Shown one piece after another: positions 25,401 through 49,300 of a stretch of DNA of 64,000 nucleotides. The stretch comes from Chionis minor. Its lineage: Eukaryota > Chordata > Aves > Charadriiformes > Chionididae. Positions within the stretch are counted from its first letter, which is position 1. Every line of letters starts with the position of its first letter. The position numbers and the translations under genes were made by a program. The notes under the pieces were generated by a model that saw nothing but the letters and a program-made list of their open reading frames with translations, was not told the origin of the DNA and did not search any database. The DNA lies in the NCBI GenBank assembly GCA_013398295.1, contig VZSF01006826.1, positions 1 to 64,000 of the forward strand, written 5' to 3'.

Positions 25401-26068
25401 TTTATACGTTGAAAAGAAATCTCCGCCTAATCTTCCTGCCCGCGCAGGGCTGGGGACGAGCGGGTGCCTCGCTGCAGGGGGGAGCGTGGCCCGGCACCGG
25501 GCTGCGGGGGATCTGCTCCCTCCTAGGCAGCTGCTGGCGACAGCTCCGGCACGGCCGCTGCCAGCGCGGCAGGACGCGGGGAATCGCGCCCGCTCTGCCC
25601 GCACAGGCTCTCACCCGCCCTGGCACGGAGCCCAGCTCGCCCACGCGTGGGAAACGGGGAGGTGACACAGCAGCAGGTCTCCACTCCGTCACCGACGTTT
25701 AACCGCAGGGAGCTCTGCCAGGAGCCCCAGGGACGGCTGCACGGCAAGCAAGAGCCCAAACACGCGGAGCTTGTGAAGGCAGGGCTGCGGGAGGGAGGCG
25801 GGAGCAGGAGGGATGCTGGCGGACAGGGATGGGGCAACGTGCCGCACGATGCTCGGGCACCGCGCCAGGGCTCGGCCTCAGCGCGTCTCCTGCGTACACT
25901 GAAAACAAGACTCGATGACACTTTCGTTCTGCATCATCCTCTACCGAAATTGCGCAGCAAAGCCCGGCACAGGAGGGAAACATCATCCTGCCACAGGTTA
26001 CCGGAGCCTCCCTTCCCCTGGACCAGCCCCGGGGCCAAGAAACCGCATCCTCTGCCACACACATGCAG
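19493..26068. other. GC-rich intergenic stretch, no gene recognised
   Basis: Several long open frames on both strands (for example plus 24631-25665 and minus 22938-23654) come from high GC content. They overlap one another in several frames and show no domain, no signal peptide and no recognisable homologue. Small tandem words occur, for example two copies of a GAGCTGGGGACACCCCCC block near 23472-23512. Confidence 0.45.
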
Positions 26069-26402
26069 AGGCACGAGCACACGCGCCGAGACACGAGCAC
26101 ATGCGCCAAGACAGGAGCACACACGCCGAGACATGAGCACACACGCTGAGACAGGAGCACACACGTCAAGACATGAGTGTGCCGAGACCGGAGCACACAT
26201 GCCAAGACATGAGCACACACACTGAGACATGAGCACGCGTGCCGAGACATGAGCAAACGTGCCGAGACCCGAGCACATGTGCCAAGACCCAGGCACATGT
26301 GCCAAGACACGAGCACACACCATGAGACACGAGCACACACACCAAGACAGGAGCACATGCTGTGAGACACAAGCACACACACCGAGACCCGCGCACACGC
26401 GC
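26069..26402. repeat. 20-bp minisatellite, about 17 copies
   Basis: Tandem units close to AGACACGAGCACACACGCCG run at a strict 20-base period, apart from one 16-base unit near 26169. Copies differ mainly at CG/TG/CA positions, as expected from methylation decay. On the minus strand one frame reads as a Cys/Val/Ser-rich repeat, which is a by-product of the array rather than a gene. Confidence 0.93.
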
Positions 26403-29400
26403 TCCCCGCTGCCCCTGAAGCCAGGCTGATGGTTCCTGCCTTCGGCAGGGCGGGGGGCGCAGGGGCTCTGCAGGGAGCTGCTGAGGGGGGGCGGCTGGTC
26501 TGACGGCAACGTGGCAGCCTGGCAATCCCGCCTGGCAATCCCGCCTGGCAGCCCTGGCCGGCACTTGCAGGACTCGGCATTGGGGGTTTTTGAGAGGGAA
26601 ACCAGCCCCCACAGGTCTGTGCTGAGAAGCGGGGACGACCGCTGCCTGCCCGGAGCGGTGCGCAAACACGGAGCCCTCTCCCACATGGTTTGACCTCGGC
26701 AGAGCGGCCGAGCTCCGCTGTAGCCGCAGCTCAGCCCCGCGCCGTGGCCGGAGCTCCCTCTGCAAAGGCTCCCCGACCGAAGGCACGGCTGGTCTCGCTG
26801 CTGCAAACCCCTCCGCAGCAGTTTTTCCCCGGCTGGAACATTTTAAACCAAATGTCCTTGGCATGTATCTAAAGCAAACGCGACCTTCACGCTGCGGGCG
26901 TCCCCGCAAACACCCTGCTTAACCTCCGGCTTTGGATAGAGCTTGGAGGAGCCTTGGTCCCATCTGCCTCGAGGAGCACAAGGCAGGGCAGCGCAGATGT
27001 TACAGCCCGTCTTCTCCACTTCATCTTCCGCTTTCCTTTTGACACGAGTTTCTGCATCAAATACGTTCCAGTACCTGCTCTGGCAGCGCCCCAGCTCAGC
27101 GCAAGCCCAGCTTTTCCACGACAAGCTGGTTTTTCCTGCAAACAGCTCCAGAGAGGCCTCGCGGAGCAAAGGGGCATCGATCAAGGACACAGAACAAGTT
27201 TCCTTGTGCAAGTGCTGCCAGTGTTTGTCGCGGCTGGGTTGCACGGCTGAGGAGCTGGAAGAGAGCAGAGCTGCAGCTCCCGCGCCGGAACCAGGAGGCA
27301 GGAGGGTCGGGGTTATGCCCTCCTGCCCTTCCAGGGCTCCGAACGGTGGGAAAACCTGCTCTCTGGGGTGGAAACCTCAGCCCTGCGCTGCGGCGGCCGG
27401 CTGACAGCCGAGGTTAGCACATCCTCGGGCCCCAGCGTAGCTGGTTCTCAGTGGAGTGCCCTCAGCTGCAAAAGTCACCTGTAAGAGGTCAAGCCGAGCC
27501 AGAGCTGCGGTGCCGTCAGGAGACGGCGCTCCGACGGCCCTTCCAGCAGGTGCTGTGCCACAGGGATGGAGCTGTGGAGCAGCTCTGATGGCACGCAGCG
27601 AGGAATGCACCCCCTGCGCTGATGCCCCGGGAGCCAGCAGCGCGGGAGCCCTGGGTGGTTTTTCTCCTTCCAAGAAATCAATAAACTGGTAACCTGGGAA
27701 TCCCAGCCCGCGGCTCCGGCCATGCCGTACGCCTCCGAGCCAACGGTGCGGGCACCTCAAAGCTCATTCAGGTGGCGGGTGGCGCTGGGTGCAGGCTCTG
27801 GGTCCTGCCTCTCCCAGGGCAGGCAGCGCCGCTGGATTCCCCGTAAGCTACAGGGCGCTTCCTTGTGAACCCACCTCATTCACAAACCTCCACGTTTTAC
27901 ACGCGCTGCTAAAAGAAACTCTGCGTTCACCTTCCTGAATAATCCCCTGCGTTCCCCTCTCCGGGGCGGGCAGCCAGCGGCGCACAGGGCAGACACCCTG
28001 GAGAAAGGAAGGGCGCAGCAGCTGCCCCCAGCCCCGCGCGCCATTGCCACCGCAAATCCACAAATTACACCCTGTCCAGAAGCACAGCGCCTTCACCCGC
28101 TTTGCCTATTAGCTCTGCTGCTCTCCAGAGGAGGCCTGAGGCACAGCCCAGATATATCACTGGAATTTATTTATTTTTTTTTAAAAGGAGAGTCGGGGGG
28201 GGGGAAAAGCTGTGGTCGGTGAGAAAGAGGGAGGGACAAGGGGACGCAGCGGTGCTGCACGCATTGCTGCCGCCAGGCTGGGTGTGCTGCAGCGGGTACA
28301 GGACAAGGTCTGCATCCACCTTCTGCTGGGAAACGCTCCCCAGGAGCACAGGCCACCCGGCAAAAGCTTGTTTTATTAGTATCGTATAAAGATTAAACCC
28401 TTCTCCCGCCAAGAGACCTCCCCAGCCCTTCTTTTTACGCCACAGTAAGACGGGCTCAGCGCACGGGAAGCTGGCCCTTTCCCAAGGCAGCCCTGCAGCG
28501 CTGCTGGGGAAGTGCAGGAGGTTTGATTAACAGAACCCTGCTTAGGATTTATGAATCTCACCCTCCACCCTGTCCTGGGATGCATTAGACATTGATTCAT
28601 TTTACCTTTAACTCTGAGGTGCTGATCAGCCTAGAAAGCGGCGGCTTTAATTATTATGTGTATTAAAAAAGAGACCTCTCCCATGTTAGAGAACGGGTTT
28701 AAAAATCTGCAGGTCCCTTCCACCTTAGAAAACCTATTTTTAACAAGCTGAATCTCGCAGCATCCTGACATGGCTCTAACACTCACTAGAGCAGCTCCTC
28801 TGGCCAGAGACAGATCATAACACAGTGATTCAGTTCCTGTGTTCTTTTGAGAGTCTTCAAGGAAAATTGCAGTGATTCACTCCCGCATTAAAGAGCTGAA
28901 GAACAGACAGGTAAAGCACAAGTTTCTGATATGTGTTGGAGCCGCTGTGCCTGTGCTCCCCCCACCTCTCCAGTTAGCTTTGCCATTCTCCTGGGCGGCA
29001 GCGACTGCAGAGAGCAGGGGAGCTCTGCAGGACGCCCTGCGGCACCCCTGCCCCGGCCACAGCCTGCTGGAAAACCAGCGGGATGCCAGCGGCGCTGGCA
29101 GGGACGGGGCTCAGGGCTCTAGGGCTGCGCTGCCACTCTTCCTCATCACAGCAGGGACCTGGGCAAGTCGGGAAACTCCTGCCCTTGGTCTTTCATGGGA
29201 CAGACGGGGGTGTAGCAACTGCACGTAGAGGAGAAGACAACATCTGTAATCATTCGGTGATAAAATACAAATGTCTGGTCACATAAATGAATTCCCACGT
29301 TAACGTGCAGAAAAGCCCTCAGTGTTTCACACACAAAGTGCACTTCACTTGTGCTTCAAGGCTCATTTCCAAAGCGTTTTCAGGTGCAACTCAAGAAGAT

Positions 29401-30832
29401 ATTCTTGACAAGCCACCTCTGTCCACTCTGCTACCTCCGTCCAGAGACTGAAAATTAAATGCTGGGAGACTCCAAGTGACAACCATGCACCATGGAAGAA
29501 GGCACTGCCACTGTGATTTTAGAAGCTGTTTCTAGCTCTGGATAAAGTCAAGTTTTATAACATTTTTATAAAAACATTTGGTGACCTACCTGGCGATCCC
29601 AGAAGGAGAATTTTTCTTCAGTCTGTGGCATTTTAAAATTCTGTATTAGCCTACTGTCACCTAGTACAGACAGATGCCAACTACAACCATAAAAATACAC
29701 AAAGCTTTAATCTCTTTTTTGTTAAAACTTCTGGGAGGTTGCCTACGTGGCAACTGTTTAATTAATTGCTCTGTCATATTTACAACATCCAATTTTTCCT
29801 TTGTGATTCACTCTTTAAGGCTGGTAGTATAATGTGCAATTTTCTTTAACAAAGCTAGCTAAACTTCAATTTGCTGTATAATATGCACTGAAAACACCCA
29901 CAAATACCGCTGCGCTCGCTCTGACTTCTCTAGCCAGCCGATGGTGGAGTGTGAGTACGTGCTTTTGCCAAAAGAACAGCCTTCCAAAAAAAACCCAAAT
30001 AACCCCAACCCAAAAAGTCAACCTCCTCCTGCCTGCTTCATTCACAGATGTCACAATACAGGTCTGACGTTTTAACTGTTCCCAGAATGATGGATGGTGA
30101 CACCTCCGAATGAATACCACAGCGGGAGGCAGTCAATCAGAGCGGCAAAGACTTGGGGCTGCACTGAAATATCTTGAGAAGCGGCAGGAATGGGAAAGGA
30201 AGTATGCAAAGAAAGAGCTGTGGTATTTTAACGAGGTTTTAGGGATCATCACCTAAAACACTGCTTGTGCATCAACGATGCTCAAGTGTTCATGACAGCC
30301 ACCCCCTATGATGTGGCTGGCATCGAGTTCCCAAAATGGAAGTTATTAAGCCCATCGGAAGGTCACAATGGGAAATATCACCTTCTGCTAGTAATATGCT
30401 AAATGCTAGCCATTTAATGGCACTCAGTTTTTTAAAAAAAGAACAAAATTGTTCCCTCATTGTCCTTTTTGAGGGGGAGGGGTTGGGTTGACTTTCTGTG
30501 CTCAGCAGTGGCCGCTCACCAGTGATGAGCGATGACGGCGATACGTCCCCTGGCTGAATCTCAGCCCCGTAACGCTGAGAATCAGGATGGCTTGTGAACA
30601 GGGTGAATCAGGATGACCACGAGAAGAGAAAAAACCACTTCTCCTTCCATACTACCATCTGATTCATTTTGTCAAAGCCCAGTCCAGCAGCAGCTGTTCG
30701 CAGAGCAGGCAGAAGAGAGTCCACAAGTGACGATCCCAGAATCACAAGCAGGAAGCGAGAGAGTTGTGCGCTCCAGCCTCTACGGTCAAAGGCCTCGTGG
30801 TGGTCAGGGTGCTGCCTCTCCACTGGTGGATG
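26403..30832. other. Intergenic stretch downstream of IVD
   Basis: GC-rich up to about 28600 and AT-rich after that. No coding exon was recognised. The right part, ending at 30832, should contain the IVD 3' untranslated region, but several weak poly(A)-like hexamers on the minus strand (for example ATTAAA at 29707-29712 and 30413-30418) prevent a firm end call. Confidence 0.45.
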
Positions 30833-43790
<12,958 letters not shown>

Positions 43791-45079
43791 CTGGGGAAAG
43801 AGATGAGGAGAAACACACACGTTACATCTCGTCAATATATTGTCATCTGCTTCCCTAGGGTACTGCCAGGTGACTCCGGGATCCCAGACCCAGAGGCACA
43901 AGACCATAAGGAAATGGATATTTCAGGTTATTGGCTGAGAGACCATAGGAAAAGCCCTTTAGTCTTTTAAACAGAAGATACCGATGCACCTAAATTCCTC
44001 TCGGCATTTAACCTTTACAATCTTACCCCAACATGAGAGAAGGCTGCTTAACTACTGCCTGCACTAGGGCTTCAGGGGATGGGTTTGTCAGGAAACTTTG
44101 GAAGCTGATGAACAGAGCTTATGATGTATTATCCCATCCAGCAGCTGCTCAGGGTCTCATTTAATTATATGCAGATGCCTGTAATAACCACGCATGATAA
44201 TTAAAACGTGTTAGTGTATCAAACTGAACGACATCAGCTATCCTACTATTTTTTCTTCAGAAGGAAAAATTGATAAAGTCAGGTACGCTTGCTGCTCCAA
44301 GGATTAAAAACCTTTTTTTAAATTTTAAAATCCGAATACTTGCATACATGTATTCTGCAGAAGCCTATACGCATACTAAGACTATGTACAATATATTCTT
44401 AAGTGTTTTTAATATGAAGATTTTAAAACTTTGTCTAGATATTATGGTAGTGCTTAATAATATCATTTTTCCTTTTGGTCTTTTATTCCTGCAAATTAAT
44501 GCTGGTAAAGGAACAGTCCTAGAGACTGAAAGCCTCTGTTGTTTAACCAGAACCTGTGGAAGGGGCAGAAGCAACAAACCAAAATATACGCAGGCTTCTC
44601 TGCCCTTCTCTCAACCCCAGAACCAAAGCAGCCTCTTTTTGCCAATTAAAAATTAAATTATGCTGGTTTCATACCAGGTGTATCACCAAACAGGTTTCCA
44701 TCTGTTGATTTTTTTTTTAAAAATTTTTAAACATTCCATATGTTTCCAAAACCAAGATACGTGACCAAGTTGACAGCAGGAAACTTAAGCATAAAGCTTA
44801 AATGAAAGAAAAGCTTAAAACTATAGTAAATAAATTAAAAAATCATAATAAATTAGAGACTGAAGGACAGACTCAGACAGACATCCCTGATACTGCAAGG
44901 CGGTTTACAAATTACAGTACTCCTAACTCACAGCTTCACTAACATTACTGAATATTTATTTCGGATTTTTTTCCCCAGTTTTTCCACTGGACTGACAGGA
45001 ACTACAAGAATATTTTCCTCCTTTTACACCTGCTGAATGTAGAAACACAAAGAAACATGAAGAAGATGAAGAAGTCAAG

Positions 45080-45490
45080 ACGAACATCAAGAAGTGAAGA
45101 AATTTTCCCAAATATCCAATCTAAACCTCCCCTGGCACAACTTGAGGCCATTCCCTTTTGTCCCATCGTCTGTTCCTTGGGAGCAGAGCCCGACCCCCCC
45201 TGGCTACAGCCTCCTCTCAGGCAGTGGCAGAGAGCGAGGAGGTCTCCCCTCAGCCTCCTCTTCTCCAGGCAGAACAACCCCAGCTCCCTCAGCCGCTCCT
45301 CAGGAGACTTGTGCTCCAGCCCTTCAGCGTCTTTCTTGGAGTGAGGGGCCCAAAACTGACCACGGGATTCGAGGTGGGGCCTCAGCAGTGCCCAGGGCAG
45401 GGGGACATCACTGCCCCAGCCCTGCCGGCCACATGACTTCTGACCCAGGCCAGGACGCTGTTGCCCCCTTGGCCACCCGGGCTCATGTTC
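45080..45490 (-). mobile_element. CR1 LINE fragment, minus orientation
   Basis: On the minus strand it reads through the CR1 ORF2 C-terminal words [20 protein letters not shown] into the 3' UTR region. The plus strand has the matching CAACTTGAGGCCATTCC and GGTCTCCCCTC words. The copy is truncated at both ends. It sits in the large first intron of IVD, about 170 bases downstream of the CpG block, in the direction of transcription. Confidence 0.88.
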
Positions 45491-45659
45491 AATTAGACCA
45501 ACAATTGGTCCTTCTCATTCATCATAAATCTGTAGGTCCCCAGTTGGGCAAGAGAACGAGCTGCAGCACTTCCTCAATGAGACGCAATTAACTCGTTTCT
45601 CTGGTGACGATATTTCCCATCAAAGAGGCCCAACGGGAACGCAGCGGATTGGGGGTGGG

Positions 45660-45935
45660 TTTTTGTCCCGTCCCCCCCGGCCGAGCGGTGTTCACGGTGA
45701 GGGGGCAAAGCCGGCAGCACCGCGGGGCCGGGCCGGGCCGGGCCGGGCCGGTGGCTCCCGCCACGCTCCGCCGACANCACCGCCGCCCGCCCGATCACCG
45801 CCGCCGCCATGGCTGCCCCGCCGCCGGCACCGGTGCGCAGGCGCGGCCCGGCCCCGGGGGGACCGTCCCGCCCCGCCGGTGGGGCGGGGAGGGGCTGAGC
45901 AGCGCCCCTGGGGCAGGGACAGAGCGCGCCGCGTC
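45660..45935 (-). promoter_or_regulatory. IVD: CpG block, likely IVD promoter and first exon
   Basis: Dense CG dinucleotides, a five-fold GGGCC/CCGGG tandem near 45724-45750 and one unresolved base at 45777. The position between the KNSTRN 3' end and IVD exon 2 fits the IVD promoter. A minus-strand ATG at 45808-45810 in good context (GCCATGG) opens a frame beginning MAAAVIGRAAV. It does not read into the expected end of exon 1 (a GLSEEQ-like sequence before LRQT), so exon 1 is not confirmed. Confidence 0.5.
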
Positions 45936-45946
45936 CTTCCACAACG

Positions 45947-45952
45947 TTTAAT
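45947..45952 (-). terminator. KNSTRN: Probable KNSTRN poly(A) signal ATTAAA
   Basis: ATTAAA on the minus strand, 224 bases past the KNSTRN stop codon. It would give a short 3' UTR that ends at the edge of the IVD CpG block. Confidence 0.55.
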
Positions 45953-46176
45953 GGGTTAAAACCGGGAATAGTTACAAGGCGCGGACGGACCGGAGCAGAC
46001 GGACCGGCACCGGGCGGGCAGGGCCCCGGCAGGCCCGGGAAGGGCGGCAGGAGTGCCCGGCGCACGGGCTGCCGCCGTTGCTGGCACTATCCCGCCAGAG
46101 CCGTGACCTAGCAAAGTAACAGCTACGGAAGGAGGAGTCGAACGTCACAACCCAGCGGTGCCGCCCGTCCTCCTGC

Positions 46177-46308
46177 TCACATGGCCAGCAGCAGCTCCAG
46201 CTTGGCCAGTATTGCCGAACAATCCCCGATTTCCGCCTGAAAGGAGGAGTGCTTCTCCAGGGACTGGCGTCTCCCTTCTTCTGCCGCTTTCCACTTGGCC
46301 ACGGCTGT
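46177..46308 (-). CDS. KNSTRN: KNSTRN exon 8 (last)
   Basis: Forty-three codons and a TGA at 46177-46179: TAVAKWKAAEEGRRQSLEKH to LAKLELLLAM. The end resembles the LLEM end of human KNSTRN. The acceptor is CTCCGCAG. Confidence 0.95.
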   Translation of the reverse strand, partial: TAVAKWKAAEEGRRQSLEKHSSFQAEIGDCSAILAKLELLLAM

Positions 46309-49300
46309 CTGCGGAGAGAAGCCCGGGACACGGCGTGTTACTAACCCCAGAGCACCCGACGGCAAAGCCAGGCGCTAAAGCAGCTCCAGCTCAGCCGGCT
46401 GGGCACCGCAGCGGGGTCTCGCCTGCTACGCTGAGACTAGTCTGCCCTGGCTGGGGGGTCTTTTACCCTGATTCCTTGAAGAAAATGGCAATTTAGCTGT
46501 GAGCAAAGTTTAGGAAGTTTTATATAAGAGCAATGTTATTAATTAGCTCTTAAGCTTCTTACCAAGAATCACAGAACTGTGATTTAATGACTTTTGGTCA
46601 GCACATAAACAATATTATTGAAGCTGCCCATGCTTGCGTACTTCCTAGTTTCCAGAGAGACCACCCGAGGTCAGCGGTCTGCAGCAGTTTCCAGTTTAGA
46701 TCCAGTCCCCTGAATTCCAGGGTGGCAGCCGGACCAGCGGCTCGGGGTCCTGCCAGCGGCGCTTACAGCCCCTGCGACAGGCTGGGAAGCTCTCTGGGGA
46801 GGAGACGGGTAAGCTCCAGCACTGCCCACCCTCCTCACTTTGGAACCCGCTCAGTCATGAACAGCACTCTCCTCTTTCACCTGGTTTCAAGTTCAATTGC
46901 GTACAATTCAACTGGAAACGACCGAGATGAGAATTAACATTGCCCCACCATAAACACCTGCAGTTTCCTTAGCACACGTGTAACCAGGGAAAACAACACT
47001 GCAGGCTTTCACCGTCCTGTTCCTTTGGAGACCATGGCAGCACCGGGAGGAGCAAAATACCCTTCCGGATCTCAGTCAGCACCAGGTGCTCGTTACCTGC
47101 TTGAGTCTGAAACAAAGTCACAGTCTTACCTGAAGCTCCTCCTTTTCTTTTGTGGCCGCTTGATTAAATAGCCTCAATTCTTGTACGAGTTTCTCAGTTA
47201 ACAGCTAAAAAGCCAAAAGGAAAAGAGTCTCATACAACGGCAATAGGTGCAGGTCTCAGCAGCTGTTTCCACACCAGCAGTAGGAAAGGGCACACAGACT
47301 TCTCAAAGCCCATTTAATTCCTACCGCGAGTTCAAAATGTTCTTACCGTTGTCTGCTTCTGGCATTCTTGTGTCTTTTCTTCCTCCTCCAGAATGTTGCT
47401 GCCTGTAACTGATTTATGAGATGCATTAGGGAATCCCTGATATACAGATAACTTTGCCTGTAAAAACCAACAGCTTTTCCAAGTAACTTTCTACAGCAAG
47501 AAAGACTAAGTTATTTTCCAAGTTTATCCAGGACAGGGCCTACTACAGGAAGCAGCTTTTTCTCTTAAGCTAGAAAAAATAAAATCCCCTGGAGATACAG
47601 CAGTATTTCCTTAATGAGGAAGCAGAGTCCAAATGTTTTAAGAACAGTCACAAAAAATGAGTACCGGAAAGGCATGTGAAGGGTATAGTCCTTACCAGGA
47701 TCAATGTTTCTGCTTTCCAAAATCACCATGCAAGTCTCCTGAAATTTCCTGAGCTTCTCAACTTCTTGTACCAGGCCTTCGTTCTCCTCCTTTAACTCCT
47801 TTATAGTGCCCTGTCATAAATACAGGTGTAAGTGAATCAAGTTTCCAAGGAGATTTTCTTCTCATTAGTCAGTAATACTGAGCAGTGCTAATGGCTTAGC
47901 AAGCACTCCACTAGCACCAAGAATCAGGTCTTGCCCTTCCCTCTCCACCACCACAGCAAATTAGCCTGCTGCAGAGCCTCACTCCTGCTTCTTCACAGGA
48001 TTAATGCATTTATCACATCCACACGGCACAGCAATTACTAGAAAAAATTGATCCTAGAGATAAATTCCTTCTAGGCAATCCTAACATCTCTTTTCTTGTG
48101 GTCCCTCTCACATATATAAATAATTCAAGACTTTGATGCATTGAAGAGCATATAAACATTAGGAGGGAAAGAGCATCTTAGAAGCTCTAAGCCACGGCAT
48201 TATTCCCTACACAGTTCAGATATTACCAGGCAATCAGATAAGCTGATCACCCTCACAAGTCGAACGCAATTCTCCAAGAGAATCAATAAGCATGTGGATT
48301 AGGGTGATCCAGCTGATAGTGTCAGAAGCTTTTTGAACATTTCACAGGAGGTCTCAAAGGCTCTTACAGAAATCACACTGTGAGGTAAGAGAAACGATCA
48401 TCTTGCAGATTAGTAACCGGTTGAGAACTAGGAAATACAGGGAGTTTTTACAACTGAAGGTTACCAGCAGGGCCTCTTGCACGGGACAGAAATTGTGCTA
48501 AGGGTCTCCTACAGTGACCTGCAAGAGGTGCTGAACAACGAGGTGCCAATTCTTAATCTCAACTGGATTCGAGGACTTCAAATCTGTTTAAAACAGAATC
48601 CACTGAACAGTCTCAGCTCTCTCAGCCTTTCCTCCAGTCCCTAAAACATCTTAGTGGCCTTTTGCTGGACTTTCGCCGGTATATCTGTGTCTCTCTTGTA
48701 CCAGGAGCACAGAACTAGGCACAATACACCAGGTTTGGCCTGACCAGAGCTGAGCAGACAGGAAAAAGCTTGCACAAAGACACTGAAAGATTAGGCGACA
48801 ATATGACACAGTAGCGCATGAACAAACATAAGCTTACATAAAGTGAGCTCCACATGAAACACTCAGAGAGAACGGAGTCACTGTTCCTCAAACTTAGTGC
48901 ACAGCCACGACCAAAAATCCAAGTAGAGTGTTCTTTGTTACTAAAGTGACACTATACACATTCCTGAACTCACATCTTCAATACTGTATGCTCCTTCACA
49001 CCATGCTACGTGATGGGTTAATAAAGCCAGGAGAGATTGGGCAAAAGGATCGAGGAAATCGAACAGCTTAGCTACCATATGTTAGGAGCTATGGAAGAAA
49101 AAGAATTAATAGACCTCAAACCATCAGTGGCAAGTGATTATTTACAGTTTCTCTTGATGTGGCTAGGAAGCATCTGGCAATATCGAGGCTGTTTTAATAA
49201 AATTTCATGCGAGTATATAGTTGTGAACTTGAAATATTATCCCACAAGGAGTTTAAAAAGGAATTAGAGCTCTCATGACTCTTTAACAGTGATCTGGATG

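Noticed and set aside
24631..25665. 344-codon plus-strand open frame
   Set aside because: GC-rich DNA with overlapping frames of similar length in other phases and on the other strand, with no domain, known motif or splice context.
25699..26909. Minus-strand frames with Cys/Val/Ser-rich repeats that look like a repeat protein
   Set aside because: They are direct translations of the 20-bp minisatellite. All three minus frames stay open because the array lacks stops, and the flanks show no family.
1..30832. Expected BAHD1 coding exons downstream of IVD
   Set aside because: No frame resembles the BAH domain or the N-terminal part of BAHD1; only a possible non-coding promoter region is left.
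45666..45810. Minus frame MAAAVIGRAAV as the IVD exon 1 coding sequence
   Set aside because: It starts well, but it contains an N and turns into Arg/Pro/Gly repeats without the expected mature N-terminus or an in-phase donor. It was kept only as a promoter or first-exon candidate.
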